A stretch of 64,000 bases of DNA from Deinococcus sp. AB2017081 (GTDB lineage Bacteria > Deinococcota > Deinococci > Deinococcales > Deinococcaceae): assembly GCF_034440735.1 (NCBI RefSeq), contig NZ_CP140098.1, forward strand, positions 2,907,501-2,971,500. Reading direction: 5' to 3'. This document shows positions 52,863-62,046 of this stretch, piece after piece (position 1 is the stretch's first letter; each line of letters starts with the position of its first letter). The notes beneath the pieces were generated by a model. It was not told the origin of the DNA. It saw only the letters and a list, made by a program, of their open reading frames with translations, and made no database searches. A program made the translations under genes and the position numbers.

Positions 52863-53237
52863 CTAGCGGGAGAAGTCTGACAAAACTGCGACGGTGCTGA
52901 CCGGCTTCGCGGGCGTGGTCAGCGGAACGGGGCGGGCCCCCCACCACGCGCCGGGCACGGCCGCCAGCACCTCGGGCAACCACACGTGCAGCCCGATCTC
53001 GTGGCCGGGCACGAAGGCCAGATGCCACTGCCACGCCGCACTCCACCACGCGCACACCGCCACCGCCACCCCCCGGCGGCCGGTCGCACACGCCAGCGAG
53101 AAGCCCACCAGACCAAGCAGCAGCAGGTGCATCACCCGCTCGGCTCCGCCGGCGGCCCCGCCCCCGTGGAGCAGCTGCCAGTCCAGTGCCAGCAGCAGCA
53201 GCGCCGCCAGCACCCAGCGGCCACCGTTGCGCCTCAC
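52863..53237 (-). CDS. Small membrane protein of unknown function
   Basis: The 124-residue product has three or four hydrophobic segments (WVLAALLLLALDWQLL, VMHLLLLGLVGFSLACA and GVAVAVCAWWSAAWQ) and a cytoplasmic tail. I do not recognise the family. It starts at GTG 53237, sharing bases with the TGA of the epimerase gene (GTGA). It is probably expressed with the epimerase upstream and may be read into moxR. Confidence 0.6.
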   Translation of the reverse strand: MRRNGGRWVLAALLLLALDWQLLHGGGAAGGAERVMHLLLLGLVGFSLACATGRRGVAVAVCAWWSAAWQWHLAFVPGHEIGLHVWLPEVLAAVPGAWWGARPVPLTTPAKPVSTVAVLSDFSR

Positions 53238-53668
53238 TGCGCGGCTCCGGCCGGGTGCTCGCCCCGGGGGTGCTCCACCAGCTCGATCAGGGTGCCCTGG
53301 CCCCACTTCGGGTGCAGGAAGGCCACGCGCGTCCCGGCGCGGCCCGGCGTGGGGGCGCTCCCCAGGAACCGCCCCCCCTCCGCCATCAGGCGCGTCATCT
53401 CGGCGTCCAGATCGGTCACGCGGTACGCGGTGTGGTGCAGGCCGGGGCCGCGCTTCTCCAGGAAGGCGGCAATGGGGCTGTCGTCACGGGTGGGCATCAG
53501 CAGCTCGATCAGCGTGTCGCCCACGTGGAACGCCCGCACCCGCACGCCCTGCGACGCCACGTCCTCGTCCGGCCCCTCGGGGTGCAGTCCCAGCGCCGTG
53601 TACGGAGCGCTGCCCACGTCGAGATCCGGAGTGGCGATGGCGACGTGGTCGAGTTGCGTGACCGGCAT
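53234..53668 (-). CDS. Methylmalonyl-CoA epimerase-like glyoxalase protein
   Basis: The 144-residue protein has the VOC fold: 'QLDHVAIATPDLDVG' at the start, LIELLMPTRDDSPIAAFLEK near residue 53, 'GLHHTAYRVTDLDA' and FLHPKWGQGTLIELVEHP at the end. The order of metal-binding His and Glu fits methylmalonyl-CoA epimerase, which serves propionate metabolism. The start at 53668 is six bases after TACTGT (53675-53680); an earlier start in frame would lie upstream of that box. Confidence 0.82.
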   Translation of the reverse strand: MPVTQLDHVAIATPDLDVGSAPYTALGLHPEGPDEDVASQGVRVRAFHVGDTLIELLMPTRDDSPIAAFLEKRGPGLHHTAYRVTDLDAEMTRLMAEGGRFLGSAPTPGRAGTRVAFLHPKWGQGTLIELVEHPRGEHPAGAAQ

Positions 53669-53703
53669 ACGCGCACAGTACGGCATTTCCGCCGGGTTTG
53701 TCC

Positions 53704-54216
53704 TTAATTTCCGCGCGTGGACGGCATCAAACGTAGATACCACTGCGCAGTCGCCCGCATCACGTCCTTGTGTTCGCCGTCCAGCACGACAACGGTCACG
53801 GTCAGGCGTGCCCGGCCCTCGGCCGCGAAGGCGGTGTGAGCGTCTGCAAGGGTGCCGGGATCGATCTCAGCGCGGGCAGTGACGTTGCCCACAGCGCGGC
53901 CGACATAGTGGGTGTCCAGCTTCTCGATCAGCGGCACCGCCTGTCCCAGCTGCGCCGCGAAGACCCCGGCGAAGGCCGCGCCGCTCACGGCCTCGGCCAG
54001 CAGGAACTGTGCCCCGGCGTGGATGGTGCCCAGGTGGTTGCGGAACGGCGGCGTGTCTGCACACTCTCCGGTGGCCCAGCCCACGCCGACATCGGTGATG
54101 CGCACCCCCACGGTCGCGTTCATGGGAATGGCGTGCAGCGCGTGCTGGATGGCCGCCACAGCGGGCACGGGCAGGCGACGGGCTTCAGTCTGGGCAGCGG
54201 ACAGGGGCTCGGACAT
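53704..54216 (-). CDS. Hot-dog fold thioesterase-like protein (DUF4442/PaaI-like)
   Basis: The 170-residue protein has the hot-dog features: 'GVRITDVGVGWATGECADT' near residue 35, 'RNHLGTIHAGAQFLLAEAVS' near 58 and 'VTARAEIDPGTLADAHTAF'. It probably acts on an acyl-CoA or acyl-ACP in the cytoplasm. GGAGG six bases before the ATG marks the start. TACACT (54249-54254) gives a leader of about 25 bases. A long upstream frame is not used. Confidence 0.75.
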   Translation of the reverse strand: MSEPLSAAQTEARRLPVPAVAAIQHALHAIPMNATVGVRITDVGVGWATGECADTPPFRNHLGTIHAGAQFLLAEAVSGAAFAGVFAAQLGQAVPLIEKLDTHYVGRAVGNVTARAEIDPGTLADAHTAFAAEGRARLTVTVVVLDGEHKDVMRATAQWYLRLMPSTRGN

Positions 54217-54271
54217 GGATGACCTCCGGGTTTTTGAACTGAGTCCAAGTGTAGCGGAGGTGAGACCGTCC

Positions 54272-54321
54272 GGCGGTGGGCTCCGGTCACCCCCGCGTTG
54301 GTTTCCCCGGAGCCCACCGCC
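54272..54321 (-). terminator. Perfect 15-bp inverted repeat, likely terminator of the DUF402 operon
   Basis: GGCGGTGGGCTCCGG (54272-54286) and CCGGAGCCCACCGCC (54307-54321) are perfect inverted copies with 20 bases between, just after the end of the DUF402 gene and ahead of the thioesterase promoter. Confidence 0.65.
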
Positions 54322-54329
54322 CCCGTCCG

Positions 54330-54905
54330 TCAGGTATACGGATCGCTCAGATACCGCCGCAGCACTGCCAGAGGGGCATAGGTGCCTTCCAGCAGCGCCG
54401 CCCGCACGTCCTGTGCCCGTGCCCACACGGCCTGCGCCTCCTGGGGCGTGACCAGACCGCCCTGCACGGCCGCCTCCAGATCCTCGGCGTCGATGATGTG
54501 CGCCTCGGTCACGCGCCCGGCCTGACCGTCACCATCTCCCCTGTTGCCCACGTGCCAGTCCCCGATCACGTCCAGGTAGGCGTCGTCCGTCCACGGCAGG
54601 CCATCCTCGCCCACCCCCTCGCCCACGTGGATGTCCACGTACACCTGTACCGGCACGCCACCCGCGTCCAGCATCGCGCTCAGGGCACTGCCGGTCACGC
54701 CGCTCTCCCCGGTCGGATGCACCCGCACCCAGCGGAAGCCGCTGTCCAGCACCCGGATCGTGCGGCCCCCGAACTCCACGTCCAGCGGGCGCGTGACCTC
54801 GTGGGCCACGTAGTCCACGATCACGTAGCCGGGCAGGTTCAGCACCGACTGCGAGTGCCGCGCCACCCGTGCCCACGGGCGCAGATCGAAGACCTTGCGT
54901 TTCAT
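54330..54905 (-). CDS. DUF402 family protein
   Basis: The 191-residue protein has the DUF402 pattern: '[20 protein letters not shown]' near residue 46, then '[20 protein letters not shown]' and '[10 protein letters not shown]', with the acidic residues that bind a metal. Some family members are nucleoside di- or triphosphatases. The ATG overlaps the purN stop by four bases (ATGA), so it is the last gene of an operon with the M20 peptidase and purN. Confidence 0.75.
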   Translation of the reverse strand: MKRKVFDLRPWARVARHSQSVLNLPGYVIVDYVAHEVTRPLDVEFGGRTIRVLDSGFRWVRVHPTGESGVTGSALSAMLDAGGVPVQVYVDIHVGEGVGEDGLPWTDDAYLDVIGDWHVGNRGDGDGQAGRVTEAHIIDAEDLEAAVQGGLVTPQEAQAVWARAQDVRAALLEGTYAPLAVLRRYLSDPYT

Positions 54906-55492
54906 GTCGCAGTCACGGACGTGGCCAGCCCCCGCACGGCCCGCAGCATCAGGTCGCCCTCGACGGCCTGCACGCGGGCCTTCAGCGTGTCTAGCGTGTC
55001 GCCGGGCAGCACCGGCACCCGCGCCTGCGCCAGCACCGGCCCCTCGTCGATACCCTGCGTGACGAGGTGGACGGTCGCGCCGCTCTCGTCGTCGCCGCTG
55101 GCGAGCACGGCCTCGTGCACCCGGTCGCCATACATGCCGCGCCCACCGTGGCGCGGCAGCAGGCTGGGGTGGATGTTCACGACCCGGCCCGCGTAGTGGC
55201 CCAGCACACGCGGCCCGAGTTCGCGCATGTATCCGCTGAGCACCAGCGTGTCGGCCCCGGCGGCCGTCAGGGCCTCCAGAATGGCGCGGTCGAGGTCATC
55301 CGGAGCCGGATACCCCGCGCTGCTCAGGTGGGCCGTGCTCAGGCCCGCGTCCCGTGCCCACGCCAGGGCCGGCGAACGGCTGTTGTTGCTGATGAGCACG
55401 GCGGGCATGGCGGCCAGTTCCCCGGCGCGGCACGCGGCCGTGAGGTGCCGCGCGGCGCTCCCCCCGTGCGAGGCGAGGAATCCGAGCCTCAA
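54902..55492 (-). CDS. purN: Phosphoribosylglycinamide formyltransferase
   Basis: The 196-residue enzyme has the formyltransferase fold: '[15 protein letters not shown]' at the start, '[14 protein letters not shown]' near residue 80, [12 protein letters not shown] near 108 with the catalytic His, and '[21 protein letters not shown]'. It adds a formyl group to GAR in purine synthesis. It starts at TTG 55492, which shares bases with the TGA of the M20 peptidase gene (TTGA). Other pur genes are not in the window. Confidence 0.88.
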   Translation of the reverse strand: MRLGFLASHGGSAARHLTAACRAGELAAMPAVLISNNSRSPALAWARDAGLSTAHLSSAGYPAPDDLDRAILEALTAAGADTLVLSGYMRELGPRVLGHYAGRVVNIHPSLLPRHGGRGMYGDRVHEAVLASGDDESGATVHLVTQGIDEGPVLAQARVPVLPGDTLDTLKARVQAVEGDLMLRAVRGLATSVTAT

Positions 55493-56862
55493 GAGCGGCC
55501 CAGTTCCTCGAGGACGTACGCGCTGGTCAGGATGCCGTTCTCGAAGTCCTGTACGGCGAAACTCTCGTTCGGGCTGTGCGGGGCGTCCTCGTTCAGGCCG
55601 AGGTCCACGAACAGCACCTCGGTCTTCAGGATGTCCGCGAAGGCGGCCACGATCGGAATGCTGCCGCCGGTACGGGCAAAGACCGCCTCACGGCCATACA
55701 CGCGCTTCAGGGCACGGTTCGCGGCGTGGATATACGGGCTGTCGGTGCGGAACTTCATGGGCTGGCCGCCATGGTGGTTGACCACCTCGACCTGCACGCC
55801 CTCGGGCGCGATCTGCGGCACGTACTCCTGGATCAGTCGGGTGACGCGTTCGGGATCCTGGCCCGGCACCAGCCGCATGCTGACCTTCGCGCCGGCCTTC
55901 GCCGCGATCACCGTCTTGCTGCCCTCGCCCTGGTAGCCGCCCCAGATGCCGTTCACGTCCAGCGTGGGCCGGCCCCAGATGCGCTCCAGCACGCTGTACC
56001 CGGCCTCGCCCGGCAGCGCGGACGCGCCGATGCTCGCGGCGAATTCCGCGTCGTCGTGGGGCAGCGAGGCCCACATGCCGCGCTCCTGCTCGGTCAGGGG
56101 CTCGATGCCGTCGTAGAAGCCGGGAATCGTCACGCGGCCGTGGTCGTCCTTGAGCTTTGCAATGATCTCGCACAGCGCATTGATCGGGTTGGGCGCGGCC
56201 CCGCCGTAGCTGCCGCTGTGCAGGTCACGGTTGGCTCCCTGCACGTGGATCTCCACGTAACTCAGGCCCCGGATGCCGTACGTGATGGTCGGCACGTCCG
56301 CCGCGAAGCGGCTGCCGTCGCTGATCAGGATGACGTCCGCCTTCAGCTCGTCGGCGTGCGCCTGCAGGTACGGGATGATGCTGGGGCTGCCGATCTCCTC
56401 CTCGCCCTCCAGCAGGAACTTCACGTTCACGGGCAGCGTCCCCTGCGACAGCAGCAGTTCCACCCCGCGCACGTGCGCGAAGGCCTGCCCCTTGTCGTCG
56501 GTGCTGCCGCGCGCGTAGATGCGGCCGTCCCGCACCTCCGGCTCGAAGGGCGGCGACACCCACTCCGAGAGCGGGGCCTCCGGCTGCACGTCGTAGTGGC
56601 CGTAGATCAGCACGGTGGGCTTCCCCGGCGCGTCGAGGCGCTCGGCGTACACGACCGGGTGCTTGGCCGTGGCGTCCACACGGGCCATGAACCCCAGCGA
56701 CGACAGTTTGCTCTGGAGCCACTGTGCGGCCCGCACGACGTCCGCCGCATACGCCGGATCTGCACTCACCGACGGAATCCTCAGCAGGTCGAAGAGTTCC
56801 GAACGGGCGGCGTCGCGGTCGAGCCGGGAGGCCAGATCACCTGTCATGGGCGGGTTGGTCAT
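55489..56862 (-). CDS. M20 family dipeptidase
   Basis: The 457-residue metallopeptidase has the M20 motifs: '[18 protein letters not shown]' near residue 78, [17 protein letters not shown] near 112, '[13 protein letters not shown]' near 145 and a lid domain with '[12 protein letters not shown]'. It should hydrolyse dipeptides or related amide bonds with two zinc ions in the cytoplasm. TATCAT (56870-56875) is seven bases before the ATG at 56862. It leads the operon with purN and the DUF402 gene through overlapping stop and start codons. Confidence 0.87.
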   Translation of the reverse strand: MTNPPMTGDLASRLDRDAARSELFDLLRIPSVSADPAYAADVVRAAQWLQSKLSSLGFMARVDATAKHPVVYAERLDAPGKPTVLIYGHYDVQPEAPLSEWVSPPFEPEVRDGRIYARGSTDDKGQAFAHVRGVELLLSQGTLPVNVKFLLEGEEEIGSPSIIPYLQAHADELKADVILISDGSRFAADVPTITYGIRGLSYVEIHVQGANRDLHSGSYGGAAPNPINALCEIIAKLKDDHGRVTIPGFYDGIEPLTEQERGMWASLPHDDAEFAASIGASALPGEAGYSVLERIWGRPTLDVNGIWGGYQGEGSKTVIAAKAGAKVSMRLVPGQDPERVTRLIQEYVPQIAPEGVQVEVVNHHGGQPMKFRTDSPYIHAANRALKRVYGREAVFARTGGSIPIVAAFADILKTEVLFVDLGLNEDAPHSPNESFAVQDFENGILTSAYVLEELGRS

Positions 56863-56970
56863 GGTCCGGATGATAGTGCTCCCGGAACAGCGGCGTCCCG
56901 GCGGCCAGAACGCCGCGCCCACGGACAGGCCAGCCGTTCATACCGGCCGTCTCATCAATCCTGCCTCCCG

Positions 56971-56976
56971 TATACT
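56971..56976 (+). promoter_or_regulatory. -10 box of the HspR-like gene
   Basis: TATACT lies 11 bases before the ATG, giving a leader of only a few bases. No HAIR-type operator (CTTGAGT-N7-ACTCAAG) is seen nearby. Confidence 0.5.
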
Positions 56977-56987
56977 CACGTCAGGTT

Positions 56988-57688
<701 letters not shown>

Positions 57689-57692
<4 letters not shown>

Positions 57693-58528
57693 CCCCCCTG
57701 TGGGTCGTCGGGGACATCCACGGTGCCTACGAGCCGCTGATCGGCCTGCTCAGAACGGCCGGCCTGATCGACCACGACGGGTCGTGGCAGGGTGGCACGG
57801 CCCACCTCGCGTTTCTCGGTGACTACGTCGACCGGGGGCCGCGCGGGATGGAGGTCATCCACCTGATCCGGCGGCTCACCGCCCAGGCCCACGAGAGTGG
57901 GGGGCACGTGACCGCACTGCTCGGCAACCACGAGGTCATGTTCCTCGCCGCGCAGCACTTCCGCGCCACCGATCCCGCCGACTCACTCGGGTTCCGCGAG
58001 TACTGGCGCAGCAACGGCGGCCAGGACAGCGACGCCGCCCAGCTCCAGATCACGGATCTGGACTGGCTGCGCGCCCGCCCGGCCCTCTCCCTGGCCGGCG
58101 ACTGGCTGCTCATGCACGCCGACAGCACCTTCTACCGCCGGCTGGGCCGCACGCCAGACGCCGTCAACCGCTCGATCACCGCCCTCCTGCACGAGGACAA
58201 TCCGAAGCTCTGGACGCGGTTCCTCAACCACTTCGCCGATCGGCTGGCGTTCGTGGATCCCGATGCCCCGGCCGTCGCCGCCGACCTCCTGCAGTCCTAC
58301 GGCGGTACCCGGCTGGTGCACGGCCATACTCCCGTCTACGTCCTCCACGACGAACTGCAGCGACCCGGGAGCATGCCCGTCCCGCAGCCCATCACGTATG
58401 TCGGCGGCCAGTGCGTCGCGGTGGACAGCGGCATGGCCTACCTCGACGGAGCCGGCTTCATCGTGCGGCTGGACGACAGCGGCGTCGCGCAGGTCGTGAC
58501 CCTGGACGACGATCTGGGCGACTTCTGA
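57689..58528 (+). CDS. Metallophosphoesterase (PPP-like)
   Basis: The 279-residue enzyme has the calcineurin-like motifs: [12 protein letters not shown] at residues 6-17, [14 protein letters not shown] near 43-56, [10 protein letters not shown] near 78, and '[10 protein letters not shown]' near 211. It is of the PPP type seen in ApaH and bacterial Ser/Thr phosphatases, so it may act on proteins or dinucleotides. It starts at GTG 57689 inside the stop of the HspR-like gene, so the two are coupled and the phosphatase may be heat-shock linked. Confidence 0.82.
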
Positions 58529-58565
58529 ACCTCTCCAGCCGTGTGGTGGCGATTCACAGCGGTGT

Positions 58566-60476
58566 TCAGTTCATGCGCCGGTGACGCTCGGCCTCGAAGC
58601 GGGCGACCTCGGCGGCGCTGGAGACCTCCCGCGCCGTGTCCAGCCTCAGTTCCTCGGTCTCCATATCGGATGGATCAATGTCCAGGATGGCAGTCGCCAG
58701 CAGCACCACCCGCCGGTGCTCCCGGCCCAGCCGCGCTGCCCGCATCTCGCCGTGCAGTGATCTCAGCAGCGCCTCGCGGATGTGCACGCGCTGCTCATCG
58801 GCCCACTCGCTGCCCTCCAGGCCCGGCAGGAATTCTCCCTTGTACGCCGCCACCGCCGCTGGAAGCTGCCCGTTGGACACCAGCTGCAACACCCGCTGGC
58901 TGTCCAGGATCACCGTCGCCTTGCTGCTCAGGCGGTATTCCGGCGACTGGTGCGCCCCCTCGACCAGGATCACGTCGGAGCCGATCGACTCGCGGATATC
59001 CGAGATGCACTGCCGGAAATACGTGGCCGACTTCTTGGGGTCGCGATCCGGCCACAGATCCGTAATCACCGTCTGGCGCGTGCTGCGCGGGTGCATCGCC
59101 AGATAGGTCAGGACGGCCACGCTGCCCCGCACGCGCATGCTGCACGGCACGCCGTCACGCAGCACCAGTTCCTGCCCCAGCGTCATGACCTCCAGGCGCA
59201 TGCCGCTGGTGAACAGGTCGTCGCGCATGTTGCCGCTCAGGTGTGACGCGTCCTCCAGCGCGGCCTCGAGCAGCGGCGCGAGGTTCGGATTCAGGCGGGC
59301 GAAGGCCAGCATTTCCTCGACCTCCCGCAGCTCCGGCGCAATGGTGGCGCGCGACTGGGCGCGGGGCTGACCGGCCAGTTCCAGCAGCGCTTCAGAGAGC
59401 AGGTCGGAACAACGCTGGAGATCGTTCATCCCGTAGGCCGCGTAGGCAGCGAGGAGCAGGGCACGGGTGGCGTCGACAAGTGCGCCGCGATTCAGGCTCT
59501 CATTTCTGATTTCGAGAAGCATTCTCAGAGCCCCTACGCTGTCCCCACGACGCAGTGTGAGCATCGCCAGGATTGTCCGGCTTGGAAGAGTCAGAGAAGG
59601 GTTCATGGTACGAAGGCGTCCCATGGCTCGGATAGCGAGGGCATGTTCTCCGACGCGGCTGTGATGATCCGCAAGCCGACTCAGCGCGTACTCCGCAACT
59701 CGAAGCTCACCCATCTGCTCACTCCTCTCCAAGAGGTTTTCGAGAAGGGATTGGTACTCTCCGTAGTCGCCAATCATGAGCATGAGAATTATCCGCCGAC
59801 AGTCAAGGTGCAGTAACGTGTAAGTGTCCTGTAAGCGCTGTGCGATAGCTTGAGCTCGTCCAAGCGTTTCGTCAGCGACATCGTATTGGCCGCATTCACT
59901 TTGAACGTCTATTAGTGTGATCAGAGCGGCAAGGAGTGGTCTTTGATTGCTCTCCTGTGCCAGTACAGGCAAGGCCGAATCCAGTAATTTTATCGCAGTC
60001 GCATATTCGCCGTTTAAAGTATGGCTCGCTGCCAGCGCCTGAGTAATTCTGGCTGCAATCCGGCGATCGCCAAGTGAGAGGTAGCCTCGCCTAGCCTCTT
60101 CGAGCGTTTTGACCGCATCCGGTTCCCCTACCGACTCAAGGCTGACACCCAACCATCGAAGCGCACGAAACTTCAGTTCTCCATCCAGCCTGGGGAGTAG
60201 ATCTCGGAAATGCTCGACCGCCTTTCGTCCTCTCCCAGACGCACGTAGATAGTTACCAAATTCCACAGCCGCCTCTTGGTGACCTCGTGCCATTGCGAGC
60301 TCAAGCGGTTCCTCGCAGGCCGCGAAATGCGCGAGTCTCAGATGAGCAATGCCAAGAAGTGCAAGCTCTTCAGTAGAGAGATCACTCCGGCCGTTAAGAG
60401 CTGTTAACACTGCCTCGTATGCGCCGTCCTCAAATGAAGACCGGATGCGTTCTGGAGGCACAATTCGCTCTTTCAC
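58566..60476 (-). CDS. TPR-containing regulator with C-terminal winged-helix and BTAD domains
   Basis: The 636-residue protein has many TPR-like helical pairs in residues about 20-400 (for example LGIAHLRLAHFAACEEPLEL). A winged helix of OmpR type follows at about 430-525 (VAVLTYLAMHPRSTRQTVIT, then DLWPDRDPKKSATYFRQCIS), and a BTAD domain at about 530-636 (AAYKGEFLPGLEGSEWADEQ). In SARP-type proteins the DNA-binding and BTAD parts come first; here the TPR part is N-terminal. The part from about 59500 to 60476 has lower GC (near 50%) than the neighbours. The GTG start has GAGGGG two bases upstream. It is divergent from a small exported peptide with overlapping -10 boxes. Confidence 0.75.
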   Translation of the reverse strand: MKERIVPPERIRSSFEDGAYEAVLTALNGRSDLSTEELALLGIAHLRLAHFAACEEPLELAMARGHQEAAVEFGNYLRASGRGRKAVEHFRDLLPRLDGELKFRALRWLGVSLESVGEPDAVKTLEEARRGYLSLGDRRIAARITQALAASHTLNGEYATAIKLLDSALPVLAQESNQRPLLAALITLIDVQSECGQYDVADETLGRAQAIAQRLQDTYTLLHLDCRRIILMLMIGDYGEYQSLLENLLERSEQMGELRVAEYALSRLADHHSRVGEHALAIRAMGRLRTMNPSLTLPSRTILAMLTLRRGDSVGALRMLLEIRNESLNRGALVDATRALLLAAYAAYGMNDLQRCSDLLSEALLELAGQPRAQSRATIAPELREVEEMLAFARLNPNLAPLLEAALEDASHLSGNMRDDLFTSGMRLEVMTLGQELVLRDGVPCSMRVRGSVAVLTYLAMHPRSTRQTVITDLWPDRDPKKSATYFRQCISDIRESIGSDVILVEGAHQSPEYRLSSKATVILDSQRVLQLVSNGQLPAAVAAYKGEFLPGLEGSEWADEQRVHIREALLRSLHGEMRAARLGREHRRVVLLATAILDIDPSDMETEELRLDTAREVSSAAEVARFEAERHRRMN

Positions 60477-60487
60477 ATCCCCTCACC

Positions 60488-60494
60488 TAAGATA
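60488..60494. promoter_or_regulatory. Overlapping divergent -10 boxes of regulator and peptide
   Basis: TAAGAT (60488-60493) on the plus strand ends six bases before the peptide ATG. On the minus strand TATCTT (60494-60489) lies 12 bases before the regulator GTG. Five base pairs are shared, so the two promoters are unlikely to be open at the same time. Confidence 0.6.
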
Positions 60495-60499
60495 CATCC

Positions 60500-60634
60500 A
60501 TGAAGAAAAACCTGCGCTCGGCTGCCGCTGTCGGTATAGCATTCATGCTCACAGTCGCTGTTGCCGCCCCCGGCGGTACCACCTCGCTCGAAAAGAGCGC
60601 CAAAGCCACGACCTCGCTCAGCATCGCGAAGTAA
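60500..60634 (+). CDS. Small exported peptide with internal repeat
   Basis: The 44-residue product has a clear Sec-type signal: MKKNLR, a hydrophobic stretch of about 16 residues (SAAAVGIAFMLTVAVA) and a likely cut near AVAA-P. The mature part has two related blocks, TTSLEKSAK and TTSLSIAK. No membrane anchor follows. The ATG is six bases after TAAGAT, so the mRNA is leaderless. It is followed by a 65-residue ORF and an HD-GYP gene on the same strand, and faces a TPR-type regulator. A signalling peptide is inferred from size, export and context. Confidence 0.6.
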   Translation: MKKNLRSAAAVGIAFMLTVAVAAPGGTTSLEKSAKATTSLSIAK

Positions 60635-60650
60635 GGACACAGGGACGATC

Positions 60651-60848
60651 ATGAGCATAGCTTACTCAACCTACACGGCCCGCAACCGCCAGAACACCAC
60701 CGACAGCAAGGGCACGGCCCCGCTCGCCCGCAGCATCACCGAGGTGCACACCTCGAACGTCCGCCCTGCCACCAGCGGCCTGCTCGCCACCCGCATGGAC
60801 GCGCTCTCGCTTCAGGTCGGTCGCCTGGCCTGCTACGGACTGGAATAA
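60651..60848 (+). CDS. Small hypothetical protein between the peptide and HD-GYP genes
   Basis: A 65-residue protein (MSIAYSTYTARNRQNTTDSK...) with Ser/Thr-rich, polar composition in the first 45 residues and a helix-like end (TRMDALSLQVGRLACYGLE). It has no signal peptide or membrane helix and one Cys. It begins 16 bases after the peptide stop, with a weak AGGGA before the ATG, and ends two bases before the HD-GYP ATG, so all three are probably one operon. The function is unknown. Confidence 0.55.
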   Translation: MSIAYSTYTARNRQNTTDSKGTAPLARSITEVHTSNVRPATSGLLATRMDALSLQVGRLACYGLE

Positions 60849-60850
60849 CC

Positions 60851-61504
60851 ATGAATGATTCGGTGCTCCGACAATACGACGACCGTCTCCCGGAGACGTT
60901 CACGCTGCTGTCACAGGCGCCGGATGCGGTGGTACAGGACACCTTCGATGAGGCTTGCAACTGGATTCGCACGTTGCTGGGCCGCCCCGCCGAGGGACAC
61001 GAACGACAGGTGACGATGCTGGCCCTGCGGCTGGCCCTGGAAGCGGGCGAGGTACGGACGACCCTGGGGATCCGTCAGGTGATCTGGGCAGGTATGCTGC
61101 ACGACATCGGCAAGTCGGCAATCGATCCGCGCATCACCAACAAGCCCGGCGGACTGTCGGCACAGGAACAGGACATCATGCGGCAACACCCGGCGCTGGG
61201 TCGTCGGCTGGCAGCCATGGCTCCCGATGTGGATTCGGAGATTCTGAACGCGGTACAGCACCACCATGAACGCTGGGACGGCATGGGCTACCCGGCGGGC
61301 CTGATCGGCGAATCGATTCCGATGCTGGCACGGATTCTGAAGGTCGCAGACGTCTACGACGCGCTCGTGACCAACCGCCCCTACCGGCCGGCGTGGTCGG
61401 CAGACGAGGCCGTGGACTACCTGCTGGAACACTCAGGCTCAGATTTCGATCCCAGACTGGTGCGGATTTTCGTTCACCAGGTGCTTCAGGTGTATGGCAA
61501 CTGA
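60851..61504 (+). CDS. HD-GYP domain protein, probable cyclic-di-GMP phosphodiesterase
   Basis: The 217-residue protein is almost only an HD-GYP domain: HDIGK at 84-88, RQHPALGRRLA near 111-121 and HHERWDGMGYPAGL at 138-151, then 'DVYDALVTNRPYRPAW'. The first 40 residues are a short helical cap without a recognised sensor. It should hydrolyse cyclic-di-GMP. It is the third gene of the operon with the small peptide, and a strong terminator follows, so its level is probably set by the peptide promoter. Confidence 0.85.
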   Translation: MNDSVLRQYDDRLPETFTLLSQAPDAVVQDTFDEACNWIRTLLGRPAEGHERQVTMLALRLALEAGEVRTTLGIRQVIWAGMLHDIGKSAIDPRITNKPGGLSAQEQDIMRQHPALGRRLAAMAPDVDSEILNAVQHHHERWDGMGYPAGLIGESIPMLARILKVADVYDALVTNRPYRPAWSADEAVDYLLEHSGSDFDPRLVRIFVHQVLQVYGN

Positions 61505-61536
61505 GTATCATTTGATGGGTTGAACAACAACAGAGT

Positions 61537-61569
61537 CGGGCACCTTCCTGTGTGGAGGGTGCCCGTTTT
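61537..61569 (+). terminator. Rho-independent terminator of the peptide/HD-GYP operon
   Basis: CGGGCACC and GGTGCCCG form an eight-pair stem with a 13-base loop, followed by TTTT, 32 bases after the HD-GYP stop codon. Confidence 0.85.
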
Positions 61570-61625
61570 CGGTGCCGTGCGGCAGAAGTCCGCTCATACT
61601 CGCTGCGTTCGGAGTCGTCTTCGAT

Positions 61626-61919
61626 TCACCCGAGACCCGTAGACCGGGCACGGATCGGGCCGAGCGGGACGATGCCGGCCCGGTTCAGGGCCATGCCGAG
61701 GTCGGCGGCACGCTGACTGGGATCACTGGCCCGGGCCTCCAGGGTGACATCGCCCAGCCGGGCCACGGGCCACACCCGGATCGTCCAGCCGGGGAGGTCG
61801 ATGGGCTGGCTGACCGGCCCGCTCAGGATGGCCTCAAGGATGAAGGTGGGGGCAACCGTGTCGTCCGGGGTGGTCTGGAGTGGCAGGTGATGCCGGGGAG
61901 CGGGCGTGTGCAGGGTCAT
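61626..61919 (-). CDS. Small hypothetical protein divergent from LysR
   Basis: A 97-residue protein read from an ATG with AGGAGG six bases before it, one of the best ribosome binding sites in the window. It begins MTLHTPAPRHHLPLQTTPDD, then FILEAILSGPVSQPIDLPGW, and looks like a small soluble beta-rich protein. I do not recognise it. It is divergent from a LysR-type regulator, with 127 bp between the starts, so it is a likely target of that regulator. Confidence 0.6.
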   Translation of the reverse strand: MTLHTPAPRHHLPLQTTPDDTVAPTFILEAILSGPVSQPIDLPGWTIRVWPVARLGDVTLEARASDPSQRAADLGMALNRAGIVPLGPIRARSTGLG

Positions 61920-62046
61920 GGTGAACCTCCTGGCTCCAGGGTGCATCTGCACCTGGCCCTCAGGACATCGGGTGCGGCAGGGACGCTCGGCACGGGGCAT
62001 CGGCTTTCCCGATGGGGCCGGTTGGCCACGGGGATTACAGTGGAGC

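Noticed and set aside
54272..54321. 15-bp perfect inverted repeat considered as an insertion-sequence end pair
   Set aside because: The copies are only 20 bp apart, sit just after a gene and have no transposase nearby, so a terminator is the simpler reading.
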